The position numbers and the translations under genes are program-made. 64,000 nucleotides of DNA, taken from contig OMVT01000006.1 in assembly GCA_900314535.1 (NCBI GenBank), forward strand, positions 1 through 64,000, read 5' to 3'. Position 1 is the stretch's first letter. The number at the start of each line of letters is the position of its first letter. Positions 7,762 through 16,636 of the stretch are shown here, in pieces. The notes under the pieces are model-generated. The model was not told the DNA's origin. It saw only the letters and a list, made by a program, of their open reading frames with translations, and searched no databases. The stretch is from an uncultured Olsenella sp. (GTDB lineage Bacteria > Actinomycetota > Coriobacteriia > Coriobacteriales > Atopobiaceae).

Positions 7762-8184
7762 TATGTCAGCTCTGGCAAACGCGTGTCTATGCTTCTCCCA
7801 GCCAAAATGCCTCCCCTGAGTCTTCAAGGCTTGCAATAGCGCCCATTCGGAATCATCCGCAAAGGCATCCACCGGCTCTGCTCAAGTACTATCCACGGCC
7901 TGCCGTCCTCTCAGTTCCCGAGACAGACTGCGGACATCATGAGTCTTCCCGCTCGACATATCGGATTTGGCAAGCTCTACACCATCCCAGGACTCTCCCG
8001 GAGAGGAGATTGCACACAGCAGCGGAGGCTCAGAAGGACGCTCTGCATGAAATACCACCTCGTCGGCAATGCCCAAGTCAGCGTGCACCCATTTTGGGAT
8101 GACCGCCCGATTGGCTTCGATGAGCTTTCCCGTCAGCCCAAAGCCATGGCAGGTCCCTCTCCCACATATTTGCTCAAGATGCCT
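7762..8184 (-). other. gene-poor stretch after rloB with an open but uninitiated frame
   Basis: About 420 bases without a convincing gene. On the minus strand the rloB frame stays open past its TAG for about 100 codons (to a TGA at 7882-7884) and then for about 60 more codons. The translated pieces (for example HADLGIADEVVFHAE and DDSEWALLQALKTQG) look protein-like but match no family I recognise, and no good ribosome site is present. It may be a decayed third gene of the defence operon or chance. Confidence 0.3.
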
Positions 8185-8838
8185 CTAGGCACTCATGAAC
8201 TCTTCCGCAATGGCCGGCATATCTGTCCATGGTCCAAAATCTACCGTATCCAGGCGCTGGCGCCTCTGCTGCCGCTTTCTCGCATTATGCACGCTAGCGT
8301 TCTTGCAGGCGCTTTCATGCCTCCCCCTGAGCTTTTCGTAATCGATGTTCTTGTCGCCTGCCCCACCGACGAGACCCATCTGCTTCGCCTTGTGCTCGAC
8401 GATTCTTGTCTGCGTAAATCCCTCGGGACAGACCATCTCGTAATCGATGAGCCACACCTCAAAACAGGGATTGGATATGATGAGCTCGATGCCGGAATCT
8501 TTGCATATGCGGTCTGCGTTCTGAAAGCTCCGGACCGTGAATTCATCGACATCCGTGATGACGAACGTCCGACGGAATCCGTCGACCCCTCTGCCACTGT
8601 TCGCCATTCTTTCCTTGCCCACAAGATCCTTGGCATACTTGGCCAGCCCGGCCGAATCCCTCCTCACCGGTCTGATCTCGACCACCACATCGTCGAGCTC
8701 AGACTCAAGCCCCCTGAGATATTCGGGTTCGGTCACTTCGCCATTCGTCACCACAAGATAGCGGCGCTTTCTCCTGCGTTGCGGGCCTCTGCCTCGCCCT
8801 GCGCCAAGAAGCCTGCCCTTGTGCCTCTCTGCCATCAT
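8185..8838 (-). CDS. rloB: RloB/AbiLii-like protein
   Basis: A 217-residue RloB-domain protein, the second component of AbiL-type abortive infection systems. It resembles a Toprim-like nuclease fold: YLVVTNGEVTEPEYLRGL at the N-terminus (the usual form is CEGE-x-TEP-x-Y), VITDVDEF (acidic pair) and the hallmark SNPCFEVWLIDYE. The ATPase gene upstream ends inside its start (ATGA overlap), so the two are translated together. The protein probably acts with that ATPase against phage. The basic N-terminus (RGRGPQRRRKRR) may bind nucleic acid. The family is clear; the mechanism is inferred. Confidence 0.85.
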   Translation of the reverse strand: MMAERHKGRLLGAGRGRGPQRRRKRRYLVVTNGEVTEPEYLRGLESELDDVVVEIRPVRRDSAGLAKYAKDLVGKERMANSGRGVDGFRRTFVITDVDEFTVRSFQNADRICKDSGIELIISNPCFEVWLIDYEMVCPEGFTQTRIVEHKAKQMGLVGGAGDKNIDYEKLRGRHESACKNASVHNARKRQQRRQRLDTVDFGPWTDMPAIAEEFMSA

Positions 8839-10265
8839 GCCTCACCCCCGAATGCTTCTGCCGTGCATCCGACAGACTGCAGCGCGCTTCCGATATCCCG
8901 CTCCGCCTGGGCAAAGGCTTCGTGGAATCCCGGCCTGGGCGAAGCCCCATAGACGCCATGCAGATAGTTCCTGCCGAAGTTCTCGTCCCACCGGGAGGAT
9001 GCGACCGATGTGACCGGATAGAGGGCAGAGCTTCCGTCCCTGCCCTTCTCAGCAAACCATATCTGGTCCTGGTCCAGCACCCGCTTGTCCGCTCCCGTCC
9101 GAGTGATGAGCGAGACATCATGAGTCGTAAAGATGAGCTGCGATTGATGAGGGTTCGTCAGCGGGTCCTTGAAGAGCGCTACCAGCTCCTGGACATAGTT
9201 GGGATGGAGGCTCGAATCAATCTCGTCCACGAATCCCACAGAACGCGTCGAGAGCAGCCTGAGCGCCAGTGAGAAGAAGGCGAGCACCGACAATGTGCCT
9301 TTCGACTCATCCTTCTCGCTGAACGTCTCCTCGAAGCCGCCTGCACCCCTATGAGTGAATGCGAATTCATAGCGTGGCCTCGGAGGCAGCTGTGCTATAT
9401 CATGCGCTTTCTTCCGTCGCTCCGCGAGTGGAAGACCGGGGTTGCTGAGCGCAAGCATTCCCGATGCCAGATCCTCGTAGCTGCCTTCGCTCGGATTTCC
9501 CGCTAACTGGCTTGCTTTCTGAAGCTCTTCGAGCGGGTCCTTGCGCTGTACGACCGAGATGCCGAGATTGCTGCTTGCCATGAGCCGGCTCAAAGCCGCT
9601 GCCACAGGAGAGCCCTTCTTGAGCTCGAGAGCAAGGTTGTCCAGCTCAGCATGATACAGATCGGCCTGGAAGAAGCCGACCCTGTTGCGGAAGAACCCGT
9701 AGACTGGCTTGGCGAGAGAGACATTTGCTGCATAGAGGACGGCGATGAAAGGGGCATCAGGCCTTGTCATCTGCTCAAAGGGGCGCTTCATACCCGAAAA
9801 ATGCTGGCCATAGCGGTACGCGTAGATACCCTCGTCCATCCTCTCGCGCTCGTAGATACGCGAAGACCTGTTCCCCTTGTAGGTGCGCAGCGATTCGAAT
9901 GCGACTGTCCCAGACTCTATGCTCAGCTCGAAAAGATAGCGTTTTCCATCTGCCGCAATAAAGTCAGCCAGGAAGTCAGATGGTTTCTTTCGCGATGCCT
10001 CATCAAGCCTGAACGGCTGGCATCTCGCAGCGAGGTCAAAGCGAGGATTAAAGCCCTGTACCACGAAATCCGCTACGAACATGAAGGCTTCGATGAAGGC
10101 AGATTTGCCTGACGCGTTTCCTCCATAGATTCCGGCAACGGTCGATATGTCCCTATGTGGCCAGTCGTTCTCTTCGTGCTTCTGGGCATTGGTCGGGCGG
10201 CGCATCGAGAAGCGCTGCTCGTCGCGATAGCTCTTGAAGTTCGAGAAGCTGAAATCTATGAGCAT
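8835..10265 (-). CDS. AAA family ATPase, RloA/AbiLi-like
   Basis: ABC/SMC-like AAA ATPase of about 476 residues. MLIDFSFSNFKSYRDEQ is the classic N-terminal strand of this group, followed by Walker A GGNASGKSAFIEA at about residues 48-60. The C-terminal half has a signature-like SKGTLSVLAFFSLAL, Walker B VGFVDEIDSSLHP and the switch His in FTTHDVSLI. It is the partner of the RloB protein encoded directly downstream with a 4-base overlap. Together they resemble the lactococcal AbiL system. ATG 10265 has GGGAGGGGG upstream; an in-frame start at 10298 is less likely. Confidence 0.85.
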   Translation of the reverse strand: MLIDFSFSNFKSYRDEQRFSMRRPTNAQKHEENDWPHRDISTVAGIYGGNASGKSAFIEAFMFVADFVVQGFNPRFDLAARCQPFRLDEASRKKPSDFLADFIAADGKRYLFELSIESGTVAFESLRTYKGNRSSRIYERERMDEGIYAYRYGQHFSGMKRPFEQMTRPDAPFIAVLYAANVSLAKPVYGFFRNRVGFFQADLYHAELDNLALELKKGSPVAAALSRLMASSNLGISVVQRKDPLEELQKASQLAGNPSEGSYEDLASGMLALSNPGLPLAERRKKAHDIAQLPPRPRYEFAFTHRGAGGFEETFSEKDESKGTLSVLAFFSLALRLLSTRSVGFVDEIDSSLHPNYVQELVALFKDPLTNPHQSQLIFTTHDVSLITRTGADKRVLDQDQIWFAEKGRDGSSALYPVTSVASSRWDENFGRNYLHGVYGASPRPGFHEAFAQAERDIGSALQSVGCTAEAFGGEA

Positions 10266-10477
10266 GGCTCGCTTGCCCCCTCCCTGCCTTCGGTGCATCT
10301 GGTATCTCGTTCCTGCAGGGCTGTCAAAATGCCTTGCAGTGGTTTTTGTCTTATACTAAGACTATTTCTGCAAATTTTTGCAATATCCTTTATGTATTGT
10401 ATTTTTCGCTATAGGTCAATCGCTGCATAGACCGCCAAGAGATGCGTGCGCATGCTGCACTCCTGTTTCTCGCTATG

Positions 10478-10505
10478 AAAAAGGGAGCCCCGAGGGGCTC
10501 CCTTC
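10478..10505 (-). terminator. terminator of the iron alcohol dehydrogenase gene
   Basis: AAGGGAGCCCC/GGGGCTCCCTT with a 2-3 base loop, then TTTTTCAT on the minus strand. Confidence 0.9.
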
Positions 10506-10527
10506 TGGCTTTCTATGCCAAGCGGTA

Positions 10528-11754
10528 CTAGAAGTTGACCGGCTCGTCGTAGTAGCAGCACTTCAGGATCTTCTCGAAGTCCTCCGGCTTCGTCTCACGC
10601 GGGTTCTCCGGCGTGCAGGCGTCGAGAGCAGCGTTTGCAGCGACCTTCGGGAGCTTCTCGAGGAACTCCTTCTCGGAGACCATGACCGGCTGGTTGTTGT
10701 CGTCGGCCTTGATGCCGCCCACAGCATAGTTGTTGATGGACTGCGGGATGTTCAGCTTGTCGTTCATGCCACGGATGTACTGGACAAGGTTGGAGACGAG
10801 CTGATCGTTCGTCTCGCCCGGGAGATGCAGGATCTCCTTTGCGACGTAGGCGTAGCGCTCGTTAGCACGGGAGTCGCGTGCATTCCACTCGATGGCCTTG
10901 CCGAGATACATTGCGTTTGCGCAGCCGTGGATGATGTGGCCACCCTCGAAGGCAGCACCGGTCTTGTGTGCCATGGAGTGGACGATGCCGAGAAGGCCCG
11001 AGGAGAAGGCGATGCCGGCGATGCACTGTGCCTCATGCATGTGGGCACGAGCCTCATGGTCGCCCGTATAGGACTTCGGCAGCCACTCGGTGATCTCACG
11101 GATGCCGTGGAGAGCGTTGGCATCAGTGAACATGGAGGCTGCAGTCGAGACGTAGGCCTCGAGGCAGTGCGTCAGAGCGTCCATGCCGGTGTGTGCGCAG
11201 AGCTTTGCAGGCATGCTGTAGGTGAGCTCAGGGTCGACAATTGCGACATCCGGCGTGATGTTGAAGTCAGCGAGCGGGTACTTGATGCCCTGCTGATAGT
11301 TGGTGATGACGGAGAATGCGGTGACCTCGGTGCCGGTGCCGGACGTCGAGGAGATGGCGCAGAAGTGTGCCTTGTGGCGAAGCTCCGGGAAGTTGAACGG
11401 CTTGATGATCTCATCCCAGGACTCGTCAGGATACTCGTAGAAGACCCACATGGCCTTTGCAGCGTCGATAGGCGAGCCACCACCGATTGCGACGATCCAG
11501 TCAGGCTGGAACTCGCGCATCGCAGCAGCGCCCTTCTCGACGGTCTCAACGGAAGGATCGGACTCGACGCCCTCGAACAGCTTCACTTCGAAGCCAGCGT
11601 CCTCGAGGTCCTTCTGGACATCCTGCAGGAAGCCGCCACGGCGCATGCTGTGGCCGCCGGAAACGATGATTGCCTTCTTGCCCTTGAGGTTCTTGACCTC
11701 GTGGCGAGCGCCCTCTCCGAAGTAGACATCACGCGGATTGGTAAAACGACCCAT
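10528..11754 (-). CDS. iron-containing alcohol dehydrogenase
   Basis: Group III NAD(P)-dependent alcohol dehydrogenase of about 408 residues, cytosolic, reducing aldehydes in fermentation. The nucleotide loop GGGSPIDAAKAM is at about residue 95. The iron ligands are Asp in TYSMPAKLCAHTGMDAL context (D/H pair), His in GIVHSMAH and His in GGHIIHG. It is closest by eye to butanol/1,3-propanediol dehydrogenases; the substrate cannot be fixed from sequence. ATG 11754 has AAAGGA with 8-base spacing, better than the ATG three codons upstream. A TTGAC palindrome lies about 200 bases upstream. Confidence 0.9.
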   Translation of the reverse strand: MGRFTNPRDVYFGEGARHEVKNLKGKKAIIVSGGHSMRRGGFLQDVQKDLEDAGFEVKLFEGVESDPSVETVEKGAAAMREFQPDWIVAIGGGSPIDAAKAMWVFYEYPDESWDEIIKPFNFPELRHKAHFCAISSTSGTGTEVTAFSVITNYQQGIKYPLADFNITPDVAIVDPELTYSMPAKLCAHTGMDALTHCLEAYVSTAASMFTDANALHGIREITEWLPKSYTGDHEARAHMHEAQCIAGIAFSSGLLGIVHSMAHKTGAAFEGGHIIHGCANAMYLGKAIEWNARDSRANERYAYVAKEILHLPGETNDQLVSNLVQYIRGMNDKLNIPQSINNYAVGGIKADDNNQPVMVSEKEFLEKLPKVAANAALDACTPENPRETKPEDFEKILKCCYYDEPVNF

Positions 11755-11956
11755 TCTATCCATCCTTTCGTCTGCCGCTGCCAGTCAGAGCAGCGGATAC
11801 ATGCTGTAGACGTCCTTCCCTGGCGTCCCTTGCATGGACATGCACCGAAACCGATTGCCAATGCTCTGCCAATTCAGGTTCGTATCCAGATAGAGCCGTT
11901 ATATTCACATCTATTCATCTAATCCGCGAATGGATGCTATAGCTCGGCGACGTGAC

Positions 11957-11973
11957 TTGACATATTGGGTCAA
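11957..11973. promoter_or_regulatory. palindrome TTGAC-N7-GTCAA upstream of the alcohol dehydrogenase
   Basis: TTGACATATTGGGTCAA is an inverted repeat in the gap between cstA and the dehydrogenase gene, on the promoter side of the latter. It resembles a dimeric repressor operator (redox repressors such as Rex are candidates for such genes), but it does not match a consensus I can name with confidence. Confidence 0.35.
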
Positions 11974-12004
11974 ACGTTTTCCGCATACGCTTGCTGCATA
12001 AAGC

Positions 12005-12036
12005 AATGCGCCCATCCCGTGAGGGACAGGCGCATC
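12005..12036 (-). terminator. terminator of cstA
   Basis: ATGCGCC/GGCGCAT outer stem with CATCCC/GGGAC-like inner pairing, followed by TTGCTTTAT on the minus strand. Confidence 0.7.
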
Positions 12037-12060
12037 AGCTCGTTCATCTGCTGGAGACGA

Positions 12061-13914
12061 TTAGGCAGTGACCTGCTTCTTCGCATCCATGACCGGGGTC
12101 TTCTTGGCCTCTTCATAGTGCTTGCGGCCAAGCTCGCTCCACTCGGGCTCCTCGTCGGGGATGGAGCCTGCCTTCTTGGTGAAGAACTCTTTGAGGCAGT
12201 TGTAGGAGACGATGACGCCGAGGACGACGAGCAGGACTGCGAACACAAGCTGGAGACCAGAGGTCAGAAGCACGGAAGCTCCCTTCGCGGTCGTGCCGAG
12301 CAGGCCATACGTGGCGATTGCGGCAGTGCAGCCCATGATGGACTGGACGAGCGAGGTGAACGTGCAGCAGAGCAGGAAGACGACGGGGACATAGAGCATC
12401 CAGCCCTTGCGGCCAGTGACCTTGCAGAACACAGCGATCGTGATCATCGTCATGCCGCCGAGGAGCTGGTTGGAAGCGCCGAAGAGCGGCCAGATGTTGA
12501 GGTAGCCGCCGAAGGTAAGGGACAGGCCGCAGACCAGGGTGACAATGGTTGCGAACCAGGGGTTGCCGACAACCTTCATGACGCCGGCCTTCTCGCGCTC
12601 GACAGCGAGAGCGTCGTTGGACTTGGCGAAGAACTCCTGGAAGGAGAGGCGTGCAATACGAGCGACAGCGTCAAGGGAGGTAAGAGCAAGAGCGCTCACG
12701 CACATCGTCATGAACACGGTGGAGACGGTCTGGTTCAGGCCGCACATGGTCATGCCCTTTGCGATGCCTGCAGCGAAGATCTGGAACGGGGTGGCAGCGG
12801 CAGCACCGTTGACGCCTGCGGTGTTCATGTCCTTATACATGATGGCAGCAATGACGATGGCGATCATGCCGACAAAGGACTCGAGGACCATGGCGCCGTA
12901 GCCGACAGGGAGAGCGTCGGTCTCATTGGAGACCTGCTTGGAGGAAGTGCCGGTGGACACGAGGCTGTGGAAGCCGGAGAGTGCGCCGCAGGCGACGGAG
13001 ACGAAGAGGACCGGGAAGAGGAACTGGCCGGAAGCGTTGGTGAAGCCGACGAAGGCAGGAGCGGTCATCTCGCCCTGGCCGTTGGCACCCATGACGAAGA
13101 TGCCGAGGACAGCTGCGACGATCATGACGACCATCATGATGGTGGTGAGGTAGTCACGCGGCTGCTTCAGGGTCTGGATCGGCATGGCGGCTGCGAACAC
13201 GAGGTATGCCATGGTCACAGCGATCCAGCCATTCTCGTCGAGGTAGAGCGGAAGCTGCATGCCGACAGCGAACATGAGGACGAGCAGCACGACAGCGCAG
13301 ACGAGTTCCTTCCAGCCCTTGAGGTCGAACTTGCGGCAGGCCCAGCCGAAGAGGATGGCGACGAAGGTGAAGAGCAGGGAGATGGTGCCAGCAGCGCCAC
13401 CGTAGTAGGACTTGGCATAGTCGACAGCACCGCCGTCAGCCACGGTCATCTTGAAGGTGCCTGCAACCATGGAGGTGAAAGCAGCGATGACGATGAGGCA
13501 GAAGAGCCAGCTGAAGAGCAGGAACAGGCGACGGCCGGTCTTGCCGATGTACTTCTCGATGAGCTGGGCAAGCGACTTGCCGTTGTTCTTCATGGAAGCA
13601 TAGAGAGCGCCGAAGTCATGGACAGCGCCAAAGAAGATGCCACCGACGAGGACCCAAAGCATGACTGGGACCCAGCCGAATGCCATGGCGACGATGGTGC
13701 CCGTGACAGGGCCAGCGCCGCAGATGGAAGAGAACTGATGGGCAAAAACGGTAAAGCGGGAAGCGGGCGAGAAGTTCTTGCCGTCCTCCATGCGCACTGC
13801 AGGAGTCAGAGCATTCTTGTCGACGCCCCACTGATTCGCTAGCCAGCGTCCATATCCGAGGTAGCCAATAATGAGGACCACCGCGCTAACTAAGATGATC
13901 GTGATACCGTTCAT
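12061..13914 (-). CDS. cstA: carbon starvation protein A family transporter
   Basis: A 617-residue inner-membrane protein with about 15-16 hydrophobic segments. The CstA family imports peptides or pyruvate during nutrient limitation. Family hallmarks: FAHQFSSICGAGPVTGTIVA near the N-terminus, VHDFGALYASMKNNGKSL, SGFHSLVSTGTSSKQ and LFGASNQLLGG. The start has AAGGAGG with 9-base spacing. It is monocistronic; the long AT-rich upstream region (13915-14392) suggests regulated transcription. The exact substrate (peptides versus pyruvate) is not decidable here. Confidence 0.94.
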   Translation of the reverse strand: MNGITIILVSAVVLIIGYLGYGRWLANQWGVDKNALTPAVRMEDGKNFSPASRFTVFAHQFSSICGAGPVTGTIVAMAFGWVPVMLWVLVGGIFFGAVHDFGALYASMKNNGKSLAQLIEKYIGKTGRRLFLLFSWLFCLIVIAAFTSMVAGTFKMTVADGGAVDYAKSYYGGAAGTISLLFTFVAILFGWACRKFDLKGWKELVCAVVLLVLMFAVGMQLPLYLDENGWIAVTMAYLVFAAAMPIQTLKQPRDYLTTIMMVVMIVAAVLGIFVMGANGQGEMTAPAFVGFTNASGQFLFPVLFVSVACGALSGFHSLVSTGTSSKQVSNETDALPVGYGAMVLESFVGMIAIVIAAIMYKDMNTAGVNGAAAATPFQIFAAGIAKGMTMCGLNQTVSTVFMTMCVSALALTSLDAVARIARLSFQEFFAKSNDALAVEREKAGVMKVVGNPWFATIVTLVCGLSLTFGGYLNIWPLFGASNQLLGGMTMITIAVFCKVTGRKGWMLYVPVVFLLCCTFTSLVQSIMGCTAAIATYGLLGTTAKGASVLLTSGLQLVFAVLLVVLGVIVSYNCLKEFFTKKAGSIPDEEPEWSELGRKHYEEAKKTPVMDAKKQVTA

Positions 13915-14342
13915 GTCTTCTTACCTCCTTAGCTTGGACGCCGCGTAGCAGGCCGTTCCCGTACTTCGACGTGTGGTGACGCTGGACATTACACTGATTT
14001 CAAAAGCCTGTTTTCAGTGCTGCGAGCCCCTTGTTGCCTCCACACTTCCAGAATTTCGCAATGCAATGCATATTTATGCACTATATCTATTATTTATCTG
14101 CCTATATTCATTTGTGCAACAATTTTGCAATCAAATGTACATCCGGAGCTTATTCATCGCGTAACTGACAGTTCATCTTTAAGCAACATTTGGACCAGAT
14201 TCGCTCCATTTTTAGGCATGAAAAGTACCGTTCACCGAGATACAGGCTCCATTCATCCCGTATTGCCTTTCCTCATGAATACCCTGAACTGTGTCGAAAC
14301 GGCTACCAAGGAGGCAGGCGCTCCCCCGCCTCCCCAAACTCC
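13915..14342. other. AT-rich intergenic region between cstA and the TPR genes
   Basis: About 430 bases with no credible gene. The stretch 14050-14200 is far more AT-rich than the surroundings and carries repeated TGCAT/TTGCAA words, including an imperfect inverted repeat TTTGTGCAA...TTGCAATCAAA (14111-14134). It probably contains the divergent promoters of cstA and the TPR pair. Confidence 0.5.
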
Positions 14343-14366
14343 GGTACCATACGGGTACCATATATT
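14343..14366 (+). promoter_or_regulatory. tandem GGTACCATA repeats and -10 before the TPR operon
   Basis: GGTACCATA occurs at 14343-14351 and again at 14354-14362, one helical turn (11 bases) apart. It overlaps a likely -10 TATATT (14361-14366) 27 bases before the ATG at 14393. This looks like a paired operator. Confidence 0.45.
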
Positions 14367-14392
14367 CAGGAAACCTTGACGGAGGGAGGGAT

Positions 14393-15433
14393 ATGGCATT
14401 CGATCCGCAGCAGGAAGACTATGAGCGCATGGTCCTGCGCTTCTACCAGAGCATGTCGGCAGACGAAGCAAAGAGCGCAAGCCGGCGCTTCGCCTCGTTC
14501 GGCGAGCGCTTCGCGCACAGGAGGGACACCCTTCCCCAGACGGACACCGACCGCGCCTTCCACCTTGTCTCCGAGGCCGCAATACTTATCGACTACCGCC
14601 TCCCCTTTGCAGCAGAGTCTGCTGCAAACTCGCTCATCCAGAAAGCACAGAAGGAGCTCAGCGAGGCGCTCACACTCGACCCCGGCAGCACCGATGCGAG
14701 CCGCATGATGGAGGCAGCCGAGCTCTCCTCCTACGAAGGCTACTTCCGCTATCTTGCAGACAACGAGCAGAAGGCGCTTGATGAGGCAGACCGTGCCCGC
14801 GCCCGCCTTGTGCGCGACGGCGCCCCCGAAGATGAGCAGCAGCTTGCCCAGCATCTTGCCTATGCGCCGTACCTTCGCTGGCTTGCCGCCGAGGCAGGAC
14901 GTGCGCTTGTCTGCGGCCACTACCGCTTCTGCCTTGAGGTCGCAGGCCGTGCGCTTGCGCTCGACCCTCAGGACGAGGCAGGCGTCCTCGATACGGCTGC
15001 CTACGCCTATGCAAAGCTCGAAGACGATGAAGGCTTTGCTGCATTGAAGCGCCGCATGGCAGAGGCAGGACGTGCCGAGAGCGCCTGGACACGCATGGCA
15101 GCGCTCTCGCTTGCCTTCTCCGCCCATGACCTCGACCGCTCCCGCGACATCCTGCGCGAGATCCTCGCCAGCTATCCCGAGGCAGGAGATATCCTCGTCG
15201 CCCAGCACGAGCTTCCCGACGGCGTCTATGCCCGCCTTGCCGTGGAGCCTGGAAGCGAAGACGAGCTCATCCTCGCTGTCTCTGAAGGAGCGATCCTTCT
15301 GCAGGAAGGCAGGGACTCTGCAGAGCGGGGCACGCTTTCCACCTGGGTCTCCCAGGAAGTGCCGCGCCTTGTGGCAGAGGGCACCCGTCCCCGCCATATC
15401 GGGGCCAAGGCCCGGAAGGGCGGTCTCCGATGA
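14393..15433 (+). CDS. TPR-like helical repeat protein, paralogue 1
   Basis: A 346-residue soluble protein without signal peptide or membrane segment and of unknown function. It is Ala/Glu/Leu/Arg-rich and almost wholly helical. Repeated pairs such as RFCLEVAGRALALDPQDEAG and AYAYAKLEDDEGFAALKRRM fit tetratricopeptide-type repeats (role: protein-protein scaffold). GGAGGGAGGG precedes the ATG. Its last codon overlaps the start of a paralogue (ATGA), so the two are co-translated. The paralogue has a matching block around its residues 175-215. I do not recognise a named family. Confidence 0.8.
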   Translation: MAFDPQQEDYERMVLRFYQSMSADEAKSASRRFASFGERFAHRRDTLPQTDTDRAFHLVSEAAILIDYRLPFAAESAANSLIQKAQKELSEALTLDPGSTDASRMMEAAELSSYEGYFRYLADNEQKALDEADRARARLVRDGAPEDEQQLAQHLAYAPYLRWLAAEAGRALVCGHYRFCLEVAGRALALDPQDEAGVLDTAAYAYAKLEDDEGFAALKRRMAEAGRAESAWTRMAALSLAFSAHDLDRSRDILREILASYPEAGDILVAQHELPDGVYARLAVEPGSEDELILAVSEGAILLQEGRDSAERGTLSTWVSQEVPRLVAEGTRPRHIGAKARKGGLR

Positions 15434-16416
15434 ATGCGGCAGAAGAGCTCGAGGAAAGGTGCGCCCTCACCCGCTCGCGCAAGCTTGGCGGCCTTACGCC
15501 GGCAGGCTTCGAGGAGCTCAGGCGCGATGTCCACGAGAACCTTTCCGACTTCATAGAGACCGACGACCAGAGGGCCCTGAATATCCTCAAAGGCGCCCTT
15601 GCCCGCTATAACGACTCCGTGAAGGACGACGACCTGCGAGGCGACGACGAGTTCATGGCAGAGCGCAAGAAGCGCCTCTCTGCCCTTGTGGCAGCTGCCC
15701 AGCAGGCACAGGGAGAAGATCCCTCCTGCCTCGATGCTGCGCTTATCGAGACCCTTGCCCGCGACCTCGATCCCGAAGCGCTCCTCGATGCGCTTCTGCG
15801 CTTAGAGGGGACCGAGGAGAAGCGCTCAGGCAAGCTCCAGGAGCTCGGCACAAAGGAGACGGATCTCTGGGACGATGTCTATCTGAGGCCGCGCCTGCGC
15901 CTGCGTGCTGCCACCGTGAGGACCTGCGTCGATACCGCCCACTACCGCATGGCAGCCTCTCTTGGCCGCGAGGCGCTCGATGTGGCACCGACGGACGCCC
16001 TGGGCATCCGCTCGAGCCTGGCCCTGGCCTACGCCCGCCTCGAGGACGAGCCTGCCTTCAACGAGCTCGAGGCCGAGGCCGGCCACCATGGCAACGCATG
16101 GTGGCACCTTGCCCGTGTGCTTCTGCTCTTCAAGCTCAACCGCATGCCGGCAGCCACCCGTGCCCTCAAGGGCTACATGCGTCTTGTGCACGGCGGCTCC
16201 TATGCCCTGCTTCGCCCGGTCTTCGTCGAGCTCTGCATCCCTGACAGGCCTGCCTATGCCCCGAACAGCTTCGAGGAAGCCATGCTCGCCGTGCATGAGG
16301 CAGACCCGATCGTGGCCGATACGCCTGATTTCATCAACTGGTGCGAAGACCAGAGCTGGCTTGTCCAGGACGCGATGAAGTTCTGCGATGCGGAAGGCCT
16401 CGACTGGAACGCCTAG
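15430..16416 (+). CDS. TPR-like helical repeat protein, paralogue 2
   Basis: A 328-residue cytosolic protein of unknown function, overlapping the preceding gene by four bases. The block YRMAASLGREALDVAPTDAL plus LALAYARLEDEPAFNELEAE corresponds to the repeat block of its upstream neighbour, so the pair arose by duplication. The N-terminal 140 residues are charged and helical, and the C-terminal third (SYALLRPVFVELCIPDRPAY) is distinct. There is no enzyme motif. It probably forms a complex with paralogue 1; this is an inference from overlap and homology only. Confidence 0.8.
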   Translation: MNAAEELEERCALTRSRKLGGLTPAGFEELRRDVHENLSDFIETDDQRALNILKGALARYNDSVKDDDLRGDDEFMAERKKRLSALVAAAQQAQGEDPSCLDAALIETLARDLDPEALLDALLRLEGTEEKRSGKLQELGTKETDLWDDVYLRPRLRLRAATVRTCVDTAHYRMAASLGREALDVAPTDALGIRSSLALAYARLEDEPAFNELEAEAGHHGNAWWHLARVLLLFKLNRMPAATRALKGYMRLVHGGSYALLRPVFVELCIPDRPAYAPNSFEEAMLAVHEADPIVADTPDFINWCEDQSWLVQDAMKFCDAEGLDWNA

Positions 16417-16490
16417 GTGGATTTTCCGTCGTGGGAAATGCGTGGAGTCCCGATTTTGCAGAAAGCAGCGTGTACGCCCGCGTGCCCTCT

Positions 16491-16498
16491 GGTATAAT
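16491..16498 (+). promoter_or_regulatory. -10 of tRNA-Glu
   Basis: TGGTATAAT is an extended, perfect -10, ending 11 bases before the tRNA-Glu 5' end. The -35 is weak. Confidence 0.75.
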
Positions 16499-16509
16499 CA
16501 GCTCCTGCC

Positions 16510-16584
16510 GTCCCCATCGTCTAGCGGTTAGGACATCGCCCTTTCAAGGCGGCGACACGAGTTCGAGTCTCGTTGGGGGCACCA
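16510..16584 (+). tRNA. tRNA-Glu(TTC)
   Basis: Complete cloverleaf: acceptor GTCCCCA/TGGGGGC, anticodon loop CTTTCAA (anticodon TTC), T arm with GAGTTCGAGTCTC and encoded CCA. Confidence 0.96.
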
Positions 16585-16596
16585 TGGAATGAGGGA

Positions 16597-16627
16597 AGCG
16601 CTCTGCCGGAAGGCAGGGCGCTTTTTC
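16597..16627 (+). terminator. terminator of tRNA-Glu
   Basis: AGCGCTCTGCC/GGCAGGGCGCT with a 4-base loop, then TTTTTCT. The transketolase gene ends convergently just beyond it. Confidence 0.9.
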
Positions 16628-16636
16628 TGTGCCACG

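Noticed and set aside
7939-8952. 337-codon plus-strand ORF opposite rloB
   Set aside because: Antisense shadow of rloB and the flanking stretch, no ribosome site; RloB motifs on the other strand are clear.
10378-13842. Long plus-strand frames (514 and 625 codons) opposite the alcohol dehydrogenase and cstA
   Set aside because: They are antisense shadows created by the strong third-position GC bias; translations are low-complexity and match nothing.
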